Assembly: GCF_036985595.1 (NCBI RefSeq)
Contig: NZ_BTPU01000026.1
Span: 1 to 31,803 of the forward strand
DNA: 31,803 nt
Direction of reading: 5' to 3'
DNA from: Vallitalea maricola
Lineage (GTDB): Bacteria > Bacillota > Clostridia > Lachnospirales > Vallitaleaceae
The translations under genes and the position numbers were made by a program. Position 1 is the stretch's first letter, and every line of letters starts with the position of its first letter. Below the pieces are notes generated by a model, which was given only the letters and a program-made list of their open reading frames with translations, was not told the DNA's origin and searched no databases. This document shows, one piece after another, positions 25,113 through 31,803 of the stretch.

Positions 25113-25880
25113 TTATCTCTCCTCACTACTCACTGCTGTTCTATACATATGGCTGAAACCTTTATCATATAGTTTTGATAGAGAATATTTATCTGACATA
25201 AAGTCACCTATTAGAATCTGAGCAAATCTCGTAATAGATGCTTCTTCTACCTTCTTCTCAATATCTTCAAGAGTTCCTCTAACTATTTTTTCATCATCCC
25301 AAGTAGCTTTATAAACTACTGCTACAGGTGTTCTTGCATCATAACTCTTTCTTAATTTCACCATTACTTCACCAATGGATTGAACTGATAAAAATATAGC
25401 CATTGAAGCTCTATGCTTAGCCAATTCTTCCAGCTGTCCACCTTCACCATGCCCAGTTCTGCCTGGTAATCTAGTAATAATTATCGTCTGGGAAACATCA
25501 GGTAATGTAAATTCCTCTTTTAATCTAGAAGCAGCAGCCACAAAAGAACTTACCCCTGGTATCACATCAAACTCAATCTTATGTTCAATCAATCTATCCA
25601 TCTGCTCTCTAATAGCTCCATATATGGATGGGTCACCTGTATGTAGTCTAACAACCTTCTTATTATCCTTTTCCATCTCTACCATTACTTGGGTAACCTC
25701 ATCCAAATCCATCTTGCCACTATTATATATAATAACGTCTTCCTTACAATAAGTATCAATCAACTTAGGATTCACCAAAGACCCTGCATATATAACACAA
25801 TCAGCCTCTTGTAAAGCCTTCATACCCTTAACCGTAATTAACTCAACATCACCTGGTCCTGCTCCTACGAATAAAATCAT
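25113..25880 (-). CDS. cbiF: Cobalt-precorrin-4 C11-methyltransferase
   Basis: From ATG 25880 (AAAGGAG 8 bases upstream) the product is 255 aa, normal for CbiF/CobM. Motifs are ILFVGAGPGDVELITVKG, CVIYAGSLVNPKLI, VVRLHTGDPSIYGAIREQ, DVIPGVSSFVAAASRL and IIITRLPGRT. An upstream in-frame extension of 32 hydrophobic residues has no ribosome binding site and runs into the terminal repeat of the inserted element, so I do not use it. This gene restarts the operon after the 288-bp element. Confidence 0.92.
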   Translation of the reverse strand: MILFVGAGPGDVELITVKGMKALQEADCVIYAGSLVNPKLIDTYCKEDVIIYNSGKMDLDEVTQVMVEMEKDNKKVVRLHTGDPSIYGAIREQMDRLIEHKIEFDVIPGVSSFVAAASRLKEEFTLPDVSQTIIITRLPGRTGHGEGGQLEELAKHRASMAIFLSVQSIGEVMVKLRKSYDARTPVAVVYKATWDDEKIVRGTLEDIEKKVEEASITRFAQILIGDFMSDKYSLSKLYDKGFSHMYRTAVSSEER

Positions 25881-25961
25881 AATATGTACTCCTTTTATTG
25901 TTTTTATTTGTTTTATGTTTTTGTTTATCAATAAAATTATAATTAACAGTAGCCTAGTCGG

Positions 25962-26249
25962 TGAGTATATATACAAATAAAGCGATTTTTAAATATTTGA
26001 TTAGAAAATCTTAGTGAGTGGAAATAAATATTACGTTAAGAACCTTAACTGTTTGACCAGCGGGAGTTGTTAAGGTTTAGTAATATTTATTGTAACGAAC
26101 TTAGTTTTTCTTCAAATATTTAATTATTTATTTTATCACTATAAAATAAACCCATTGTTTCTGTAAGTTAAATGCTCTAAATAAGTGATATGCTTTTAAA
26201 TCATTTATTTATTTAAATTACATTTAGAGCTGTTTTGTATATATACTCA
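25962..26249. mobile_element. MITE-like structured element between cbiT and cbiF
   Basis: The 288-bp interval is bounded by 16-bp perfect inverted repeats, TGAGTATATATACAAA (25962-25977) and its complement (26234-26249). Inside is a long nested hairpin (25990-26122). Its outer arms contain AAATATTT, then AAATAAATATTAC pairs with GTAATATTTATT, then AACCTTAAC (26041-26049) with GTTAAGGTT; the 20-base apical region is the only GC-rich part. A second hairpin has arms GCTCTAAAT (26174-26182) and ATTTAGAGC (26222-26230), with an inner stem at 26179-26189 and 26200-26210. No coding frame is present and no clear target duplication is seen. Its right end abuts the cbiT stop. It may be a non-autonomous transposon, or an RNA structure that divides the operon into two parts. 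Confidence 0.6.
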
Positions 26250-26250
26250 G

Positions 26251-26832
26251 CTACGGCAATTTTGCAGAAATAACATAAATAGGATTATTAGCTTTCATCA
26301 TCCATCCACCTAACTGATGCCCCTTCGCCACCTGAACCAATGCAACATCAATATCCATGAATCTACCATCTAAGGCACTAAGAATCTTATATGTACTGTC
26401 CAACAATATAGTATTAGCAACAAATACTCCACCTGACTTAAGATGGTTTAGAACAAAATCAATAATCTCATCAATCTTCCTGCTCCCACCTCCTAGAAAA
26501 ATACTGTCATAATATTTCCTAGGTATATCCTTTGGTGCTGATCCTTCAACTATCTGGGCATTCTCAAGTCCAAACTTCTTAATATTCTTCTCTGTCAACT
26601 TAACAGCTTCTGTTTTCTGATCAATAGCAGTAACTTCACCTTCACTACATATCAAACCACACTCAACAGTTATACTGCCTGTACCACAACCAATATCTAA
26701 AACATGAGAATTAGAATTAAGTCTAAGCCTAGATACAGTTATAGCTCTTACCTCTGATTTTGTCATCGGTACTTTATCTCTAATGAATTCATCATCTGGA
26801 ATACCAAACATATACTTTTTATTATTCTTCAT
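26251..26832 (-). CDS. cbiT: Cobalt-precorrin-6B C15-methyltransferase (decarboxylating)
   Basis: CbiT methylates C15 and removes a carboxyl group, paired with CbiE (the two are fused in CobL of other bacteria). The 193-aa protein has the family opening GIPDDEFIRDKVPMTKSEVR, the SAM motif HVLDIGCGTGSITVECGL and SIFLGGGSRKIDEIIDFVL. ATG 26832 overlaps the end of cbiE; a TTG two codons upstream is an alternative. Its stop codon touches the inserted repeat element. Confidence 0.92.
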   Translation of the reverse strand: MKNNKKYMFGIPDDEFIRDKVPMTKSEVRAITVSRLRLNSNSHVLDIGCGTGSITVECGLICSEGEVTAIDQKTEAVKLTEKNIKKFGLENAQIVEGSAPKDIPRKYYDSIFLGGGSRKIDEIIDFVLNHLKSGGVFVANTILLDSTYKILSALDGRFMDIDVALVQVAKGHQLGGWMMKANNPIYVISAKLP

Positions 26833-27445
26833 TTTCAATCACCACCACACAAAGCATCGAATAATCCTGCTTCATAATATTCTCTGGAACATCTATAGTA
26901 ATCTTTTCATCATCATATGAAAGATTTTCTCCAACAATCATTGTAACATTCTCTAACCCTGCATCTATTAACTGTTCAGCTATACAGCTTGGAGAATTCT
27001 TCTTGTCAGTTAATAAAAATATACCTTTTCTATCTTTTAGAATATCCATCCATCTGATTTCTCTTCCATGCAAACTATACAATCCATAATCCTTATAACT
27101 TTTGCCGATTCTACTGAACAAATATTGGTAAGAACTTATTCCTGGTATTACATCAATGCATTCCTTACCTATCTTACTCTGTAAATAATCTAATAAACTG
27201 TAGAAACCTGTATCTCCTGAAACTATTACAGCTATCTTTTTTTCATTCTTATTAGCTGATATATAATCACACATACCTTGAAGATTGGAATCATAAGTAA
27301 ATACTTCTTTTTCATAAGAAGCAAAAATCTCTAGATTCCTCTTTCCTCCAACAAGAACATCACATTCTTCAATGACTCTATAGGCTATTGGAAGAATATA
27401 ATCTCTATTACCTGGACCAATACCAACCACATTTACTTTATTCAT
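26822..27445 (-). CDS. cbiE: Cobalt-precorrin-7 C5-methyltransferase
   Basis: This 207-aa tetrapyrrole methylase adds the methyl group at C5. It opens VNVVGIGPGNRDYILPIAYR, then CDVLVGGKRNLEIF, AVIVSGDTGFYSLLDYL and DVIPGISSYQYLFSRIG, with DYGLYSLHGRE, the classical CbiE pattern. It overlaps cbiD by 8 bases and cbiT by 11, so the three are translationally coupled. GGAGAG precedes the ATG. Confidence 0.92.
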   Translation of the reverse strand: MNKVNVVGIGPGNRDYILPIAYRVIEECDVLVGGKRNLEIFASYEKEVFTYDSNLQGMCDYISANKNEKKIAVIVSGDTGFYSLLDYLQSKIGKECIDVIPGISSYQYLFSRIGKSYKDYGLYSLHGREIRWMDILKDRKGIFLLTDKKNSPSCIAEQLIDAGLENVTMIVGENLSYDDEKITIDVPENIMKQDYSMLCVVVIENEE

Positions 27446-28559
27446 TCTTAATCTCTCCTATGATAGATTGAACTTTATCACTTGTGGCTAACAACTCTGT
27501 CATGTTGAAATATAGTACACCTATATCTAGATTACCATAAATATAACTTTCACAATTATCAGCTGCCTTGTTAGCCAGTACCGTAAATACTTCTTCCATA
27601 CCTGTTCTTTTAATAATCTTAGCCGCTTCATCAGTGGTTGTACAATCCATGATACTTATAAGTTCTTCTTGTTTCATACCCATTATACCTAAGTAGGCAG
27701 TCAGAATTTCCATTCTTGTGGAACTTACTCTGCTGTGAGTATAATATATGCCTCCTGCTGGCTTGATTAATTTTCCTATATGACCAGCAATAATTATCTT
27801 TTTAAATCCTAACCTGCTGCATTCTTCTAGTGCAAACCCTAGATAATTACTCATCTTAACCATTGAGATGTTATCTATACCAGAATACTCCATAAATAAT
27901 TTTTCCCCAATGTTACCAGGAACCAGTATAACGTATTTGTTGTTCTTATTATGAGCTATTTTAAGTTCAAGGGCTATAGTTTCTTTTAATGCATCTTCTG
28001 ACATAGGTTCTACTATTCCTGTGGTCCCAAGTACAGATAAACCACCTATAATTCCTAATTTGGGATTAAATGTTTTCTTAGCTAATTCTTCTCCCTTAGG
28101 AATGCTAATAATAACATCTACACCAGTACCCTTTTCAAAGATAGATTCCACTGATTCCCTTATCATTCTTAGTGGAGTGGAATTAATGGCATATTGATTA
28201 ACAGGTATCTGTAAACCTTCTTTGGTAACTTTACCAACTCCCTTACCTCCAGTAATATTGATTTTATCATCATCTCTTAAGACTACTTCTGCAAATACTT
28301 CAACACCATTAGTGATATCTGGATCATCACCAGAATCTTTTATTATACAACATGATGCTTTTCTTTCATTATATTGGCATTTATATACATCAAGATTCAA
28401 CTCCCATCCTTTTGGTGTATCAATCTTGACTGATTCTAGAATCATTTGTTTTTTCAGCATATAAGCTGCAGCTTTTGTTGCGGCAGCAGCACAAGAACCA
28501 GTTGTATAACCTGTCCTTAATTTTTTGCACCCTTTATAAACATACCTGCTATTTCCCAA
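27438..28559 (-). CDS. cbiD: Cobalt-precorrin-5B C1-methyltransferase
   Basis: CbiD methylates C1 in the anaerobic pathway and has no relation to the other methylases. The 373-aa protein shows LRTGYTTGSCAAAATKAAA, KDSGDDPDITNGVEVFAEV, GGKGVGKVTKEGLQIPVNQY, GLSVLGTTGIVEPMSEDAL and AGHIGKLIKPAGGIYYTHS. The likely start is TTG 28559, inside the end of cbiC (11-base overlap) with a weak site. Its presence supports the anaerobic, cobalt-early route. Confidence 0.92.
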   Translation of the reverse strand: MGNSRYVYKGCKKLRTGYTTGSCAAAATKAAAYMLKKQMILESVKIDTPKGWELNLDVYKCQYNERKASCCIIKDSGDDPDITNGVEVFAEVVLRDDDKINITGGKGVGKVTKEGLQIPVNQYAINSTPLRMIRESVESIFEKGTGVDVIISIPKGEELAKKTFNPKLGIIGGLSVLGTTGIVEPMSEDALKETIALELKIAHNKNNKYVILVPGNIGEKLFMEYSGIDNISMVKMSNYLGFALEECSRLGFKKIIIAGHIGKLIKPAGGIYYTHSRVSSTRMEILTAYLGIMGMKQEELISIMDCTTTDEAAKIIKRTGMEEVFTVLANKAADNCESYIYGNLDIGVLYFNMTELLATSDKVQSIIGEIKNE

Positions 28560-29190
28560 CTTTTTTCACCGCTTCTCTTAATACAGCGTTAATTATTGCA
28601 ACCGCAATAGTACTTCCACCTTTTCTTCCCTTTGTTATTATTGAAGGGATATCTTCATCCCATAGAGCATCCTTAGATTCACAAGCTCCAACAAATCCTA
28701 CTGGAACACCGATAACTGCTTTAACTGTATTTAATTCATTCTTATTTTTCTCATCTATAAGACGAAATAGTGCAGTTGGGGCATTTCCTACAGCAAATAC
28801 TTTATCCCCTGGCATCTTAAGAGCTAGATCAACAGCTGCCATAGAACGTGTAATACCTTGTTCTTTAGAAATTCTATAAGCTTCTTTGGAACCTACTAGA
28901 CATTCAATTTTTATACCTAATTGTTCTGTAAGTTTTTTGCTTACACCCGCTTTTATCATCTGTGTATCAGTAATGATTGTACACCCTTTTTTAAAAGCTT
29001 CTAGAATAATATCTTCAACTTGCTCTTTGAATAATAGTATATCCTCATAAATAAAATCTGTAGTAGTATGAATAACCCTTTGCATTATACTTAGTCTCAA
29101 TGGCTCAAGGTCTGTATTCTTCATACTATCATATATAATCCTAAAACTTTCTTCTTCTATTTTTCTTGGGTTAGCTATAAAATCATGCAT
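28549..29190 (-). CDS. cbiC: Cobalt-precorrin-8 methylmutase
   Basis: CbiC moves a methyl group from C11 to C12 to give cobyrinate. The 213-aa protein has the catalytic His in QRVIHTTTDFIYEDI (His41), then KGCTIITDTQMIKAGVSKK, VFAVGNAPTALFRLID and GVPVGFVGACESKDAL with a final TKGRKGGSTIAVAIINA, all conserved in CbiC/CobH. The ATG shares one base with the cbiA stop (TAATG). Confidence 0.93.
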   Translation of the reverse strand: MHDFIANPRKIEEESFRIIYDSMKNTDLEPLRLSIMQRVIHTTTDFIYEDILLFKEQVEDIILEAFKKGCTIITDTQMIKAGVSKKLTEQLGIKIECLVGSKEAYRISKEQGITRSMAAVDLALKMPGDKVFAVGNAPTALFRLIDEKNKNELNTVKAVIGVPVGFVGACESKDALWDEDIPSIITKGRKGGSTIAVAIINAVLREAVKKVGK

Positions 29191-30569
29191 TATTTATCTC
29201 CTTTTGTTTTTACTGTTAACGCAGTATCTAAAAACTTATCTGGTATAGCAGGTTCAGCTGGAAAATAGATATGTGGATACATTCCATATACATTCTTATA
29301 TAGTTTTCCGCAATGCCATTTCTTATCCCTCTTTGAACCTGTAATATATGCAGGTTCAGCTGTCCTATCAACAACTGACCTGTGAAATTCATGTGCCCTA
29401 AATACTGTATCTTTATTAAATATAGGAGTATCCTTATCAGCCCTTACAGAAACATAACCAAAGTTTTGTAGTCTTTTCTTCATATATGCTCCGCCTTGGA
29501 ATATTCCTACCATCTTATATGTTTCATTTTCCAGATTGGTTATAGTCTCATGAAGATACATATAGCCTCCGCATTCTGCATATATAGGTATATCTTCATC
29601 AGCTTTCTTTCTAATATCTTCCATTAGATTAGTATTGCTTGACAGTTCTTTAGCAAATACTTCTGGATAACCACCTACTAAATATATTCCATCACATTCA
29701 TCAGGTAATCTATCATCTTTCAAGGGACTGAAATAATGGATTTGTGCTCCTGATTCTTTCAACATCTCTATATTTTCGTTGTAATGAAAGGAAAAAGCTT
29801 TATCTTTTGCTACTGCAATATGTACATGGTACTGATTGCTTGCTGTACCTCTATTAATATCTTCTAAGGATTCACCACTTCCAGCTATTTCAATTAACTT
29901 ATCAATATCTATAGTATCAGTAATCATATCTCCAAGTCTATCAATCTTAGATTTTATATCATCTATTTCACTACTTTGAATAAGTCCTAAGTGTCTGCTT
30001 TCCAGTTTCACTTCATCCAGTTTTGGAAGATATCCTATCACAGGAACATTAGTATTTATTTCAATAGTTTCTTTCAATATTTCATAATGTCTCTCTGACA
30101 TGGGAAGATTGATTACAACCCCTTTTATAGGGATATCTCTAAAAGTCTTCATACCATGAACTAGTGCCGCCGCACTTGTTGACATTCCTTTTACATTCAT
30201 GACTAATATTACTGGTGATTTCAATAGATGGGATATATGAGCCGTACTTCCAAGCATAGGCTCACTGCCATACCCATCATATAGTCCCATTACACCTTCA
30301 ATTATACTTATATCCGCATCATTATTATATTTATCAAATAGATATCTATTAACATTATCTTCTAAAAGCCACCCATCTAGGTTAATGCTGGGTCTGCCAG
30401 TTACAGTTTCATGGAATCCTGGGTCTATGTAATCAGGTCCTACTTTATAAGGTTGTACCTTTAACCCTCTTTTACATAATGCAGCCATTAATGCTATGGT
30501 AAGCGTAGTTTTACCTGTCCCACTATGTGGTGCTGATATAATTAATCTAGGTTTTGCCTTAGCACTCAT
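29190..30569 (-). CDS. cbiA: Cobyrinate a,c-diamide synthase
   Basis: CbiA amidates the a and c side chains using glutamine and ATP. The 459-aa protein has an N-terminal P-loop domain (IISAPHSGTGKTTLTIALM, then YKVGPDYIDPGFHE) and a C-terminal class I glutaminase domain with the nucleophile Cys333 in IYAECGGYMYLHE and HEFHRS near residue 405. Length is standard. The ATG overlaps the cbiK stop by four bases. It acts late in the pathway but is placed second in the operon. Confidence 0.93.
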   Translation of the reverse strand: MSAKAKPRLIISAPHSGTGKTTLTIALMAALCKRGLKVQPYKVGPDYIDPGFHETVTGRPSINLDGWLLEDNVNRYLFDKYNNDADISIIEGVMGLYDGYGSEPMLGSTAHISHLLKSPVILVMNVKGMSTSAAALVHGMKTFRDIPIKGVVINLPMSERHYEILKETIEINTNVPVIGYLPKLDEVKLESRHLGLIQSSEIDDIKSKIDRLGDMITDTIDIDKLIEIAGSGESLEDINRGTASNQYHVHIAVAKDKAFSFHYNENIEMLKESGAQIHYFSPLKDDRLPDECDGIYLVGGYPEVFAKELSSNTNLMEDIRKKADEDIPIYAECGGYMYLHETITNLENETYKMVGIFQGGAYMKKRLQNFGYVSVRADKDTPIFNKDTVFRAHEFHRSVVDRTAEPAYITGSKRDKKWHCGKLYKNVYGMYPHIYFPAEPAIPDKFLDTALTVKTKGDK

Positions 30570-31342
30570 TGGTTATTCACTGCTTCCTTTAAGTGGTTAA
30601 TATATATTTTTCTAATAGCTTCATTCCCACCTAAACCTTTAGTTATTGTTCTAACCTCTATACCATTAGCTATTAATATATTCTTCCATGAATCTTCTTC
30701 GTCACCTGCCATATCATTGTGTGCATGATCTCCTGCAACTACCAAGAAGGGCATTAAAACAGCTTTACTGTATTTCCCCTTTTTCAACCTTTTGATAACT
30801 AGTTCTATACCATCTTCTATAGTCCCCATAAATACTGGTAAATCTTCATTTTCAAGAAGATATTGCAAATAGTAATAACTGGTATTAGCATAATGTTCTG
30901 TACCATGCCCCAGTAATACAACCGCTTCATTAGGTCCTACTTTAGGAATATAAGTCTTTAACGCTTCTATAACCTCTCTATAATCATCTTTATGATATAG
31001 TAATGGTTGTGAAAGTGAAATATGTACATTCTTGTTATGATTCATCCTACTTACTATGGTTCTTATCTTATCATATTCAAAACCTGGTATTATATGGGTT
31101 GGTTGAACAATTATATGTTCAAACTCTTCAATTAATTTTATCAACGCTTCCTCTGGAGTATCAATATGAATACCTTCTTTTTTCAACTTTTTTATGATTA
31201 TATTAGATGTAAATGCACGTACCACCTTATAATCAGTAAAAGTATCTTCTATTAACTTTTCTATAGGTTCTATCTGCTCTTTTCTTGCATTTTCATAACT
31301 ACTTCCAAAACTCGCAACCAATATCGCTTTTTTCTTCTCCAC
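30566..31342 (-). CDS. cbiK: Anaerobic sirohydrochlorin cobaltochelatase
   Basis: CbiK inserts cobalt into sirohydrochlorin, the first committed step of the anaerobic pathway. The 258-aa protein opens AILVASFGSSYENARKEQI and has the metal-binding and catalytic His in VLLGHGTEHYANTSYY (His146) and AGDHAHNDMAGDEEDSW (His206, His208), as in Salmonella CbiK. The start is GTG 31342 with AAAGGAGG 8 bases upstream. It is the first gene after the cobalamin riboswitch. Confidence 0.93.
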   Translation of the reverse strand: MEKKKAILVASFGSSYENARKEQIEPIEKLIEDTFTDYKVVRAFTSNIIIKKLKKEGIHIDTPEEALIKLIEEFEHIIVQPTHIIPGFEYDKIRTIVSRMNHNKNVHISLSQPLLYHKDDYREVIEALKTYIPKVGPNEAVVLLGHGTEHYANTSYYYLQYLLENEDLPVFMGTIEDGIELVIKRLKKGKYSKAVLMPFLVVAGDHAHNDMAGDEEDSWKNILIANGIEVRTITKGLGGNEAIRKIYINHLKEAVNNQ

Positions 31343-31378
31343 AACAACTGCCTCCTTTTAATTCAACTTAAATATAAT

Positions 31379-31407
31379 AAAAACTCTTACCTACAACGAG
31401 ATAAGAG
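31379..31407 (-). terminator. Leader terminator of the cobalamin operon
   Basis: On the minus strand CTCTTATCT and AGGTAAGAG form a 9-bp stem (31384-31407, one G-T pair) followed by TTTTT, 37 bases before the cbiK start. It is the expected expression platform: when the riboswitch binds adenosylcobalamin, transcription should stop here. Confidence 0.85.
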
Positions 31408-31492
31408 CATGATATACAATATTTATTAATTAATATAATAAATAATTACACCCTCTGTCCCTCGCAAAGTTTTTACGTAAAATAACGTAAGT

Positions 31493-31655
31493 GTATAAGA
31501 TTAAATAGGTACTCTGACTTTTAATAATTTCTAAAATATAACAGAAATCATTTACACAGTGGCGTGACCGTTCAGGATTCCAACCTGATTCCCTTTGAAG
31601 ATACTAAAAATATCCTCAAACATACATTGCTATCTAATCATTATTCAATTTAATC
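31493..31655 (-). ncRNA. Cobalamin riboswitch
   Basis: Read on the minus strand, the leader has all the conserved parts in order: a P2 hairpin (tttgagga paired with tcttcaaa), GGGAATCAGG, AATCCTGAACGG and the invariant GCCACTG (complement of 31557-31563), then AGTCAGAGTACCT (complement of 31507-31519), which is the B12 box. The closing helix P1 is formed by ATTAAAT near the 5' end and ATTTAAT at the 3' end. A loop-rich middle part of about 30 bases is AT-rich. It controls cbiK and the genes after it. Confidence 0.92.
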
Positions 31656-31657
31656 TT

Positions 31658-31686
31658 ATAATAAATCATCTGTAGCTTCATGTCAA
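31658..31686 (-). promoter_or_regulatory. Promoter of the cobalamin operon
   Basis: TTGACA (31681-31686) and TATTAT (31658-31663) are 17 bases apart on the minus strand, a near-consensus vegetative promoter. Transcription should begin near 31651, right at the 5' edge of the riboswitch, so the element and the promoter fit together exactly. Confidence 0.85.
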
Positions 31687-31743
31687 TAAAACATCGGTAA
31701 TGTAATCATTCTATTTCAGAAGAAAATGTGTTTTGTAAATATA

Positions 31744-31771
31744 TTGACGGAGACTATAAGCAAAATAGTAT
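31744..31771 (+). promoter_or_regulatory. Possible divergent promoter reading out of the window
   Basis: TTGACG (31744-31749) and TAGTAT (31766-31771) are 16 bases apart on the plus strand, back to back with the cobalamin promoter. The last 30 bases turn G-rich, but no gene or RNA can be identified before the window ends. Confidence 0.25.
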
Positions 31772-31803
31772 ATGTATATGTGGAGTAGTGAGGCAGGACG
31801 CCG

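Noticed and set aside
25881..25976. N-terminal hydrophobic extension of CbiF
   Set aside because: The in-frame 32 residues have no ribosome binding site and begin in the terminal repeat; the ATG at 25880 matches the family start and has AAAGGAG.
25962..26249. Second cobalamin riboswitch before cbiF
   Set aside because: The block is structured but lacks the GCCACTG core and the B12 box; its symmetry is that of inverted-repeat ends.

Overview
The window is AT-rich (roughly 30% GC by eye) with strong AGGAGG-type ribosome binding sites, frequent GTG and TTG starts, lipobox lipoproteins and the anaerobic (early cobalt insertion) cobalamin pathway. This points to an anaerobic Clostridia-type Bacillota; I cannot name the species from sequence alone. 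No rRNA, tRNA, transposase or CRISPR array was seen.

Region 1 (1-8.4 kb) is an accessory zone of small, mostly minus-strand orphan genes with clear decay. It holds a lipoprotein, a frameshifted DUF6809-like gene, a DUF3788 gene, a 49-codon gene, a membrane protein, a broken DUF2971-like gene, a fragment of a polymorphic toxin without its toxin domain, a DUF6075-like gene, a TIGR04076-like gene of higher GC, a large phage-type orphan, a frameshifted lipoprotein and a 59-aa gene. Several of these are too short for ordinary ORF calling.

Region 2 (8.5-15.1 kb, minus strand) is a complete-looking RiPP (ribosomally made, post-translationally modified peptide) operon. In transcription order it is: PqqD-like recognition protein, radical SAM/SPASM maturase, an otherwise uncalled 31-aa precursor ending GHSCSDGCRNGN, an RNA hairpin, a second radical SAM/SPASM maturase, two ABC half-exporters and a terminator. 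This is the most interesting system in the window.

Region 3 (15.4-16.4 kb) has a 56-aa plus-strand gene with an inverted repeat around its promoter, and a minus-strand lipoprotein.

Region 4 (16.9-21.1 kb, plus strand) is a cell-surface acylation operon: SGNH hydrolase, DUF4358 lipoprotein, MBOAT acyltransferase and a DHHW/AlgX-like protein, closed by a long hairpin. A lone SAM methyltransferase follows on the other strand.

Region 5 (21.9-31.7 kb, minus strand) is a cobalamin operon under a textbook promoter, a cobalamin riboswitch and a leader terminator: cbiK-cbiA-cbiC-cbiD-cbiE-cbiT, then a 288-bp element with 16-bp perfect terminal inverted repeats and nested hairpins, then cbiF-cbiH-cbiJ-cbiG and a corrinoid adenosyltransferase. 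It runs from sirohydrochlorin to adenosylated cobyrinate diamide, but lacks cbiL, which must lie elsewhere.
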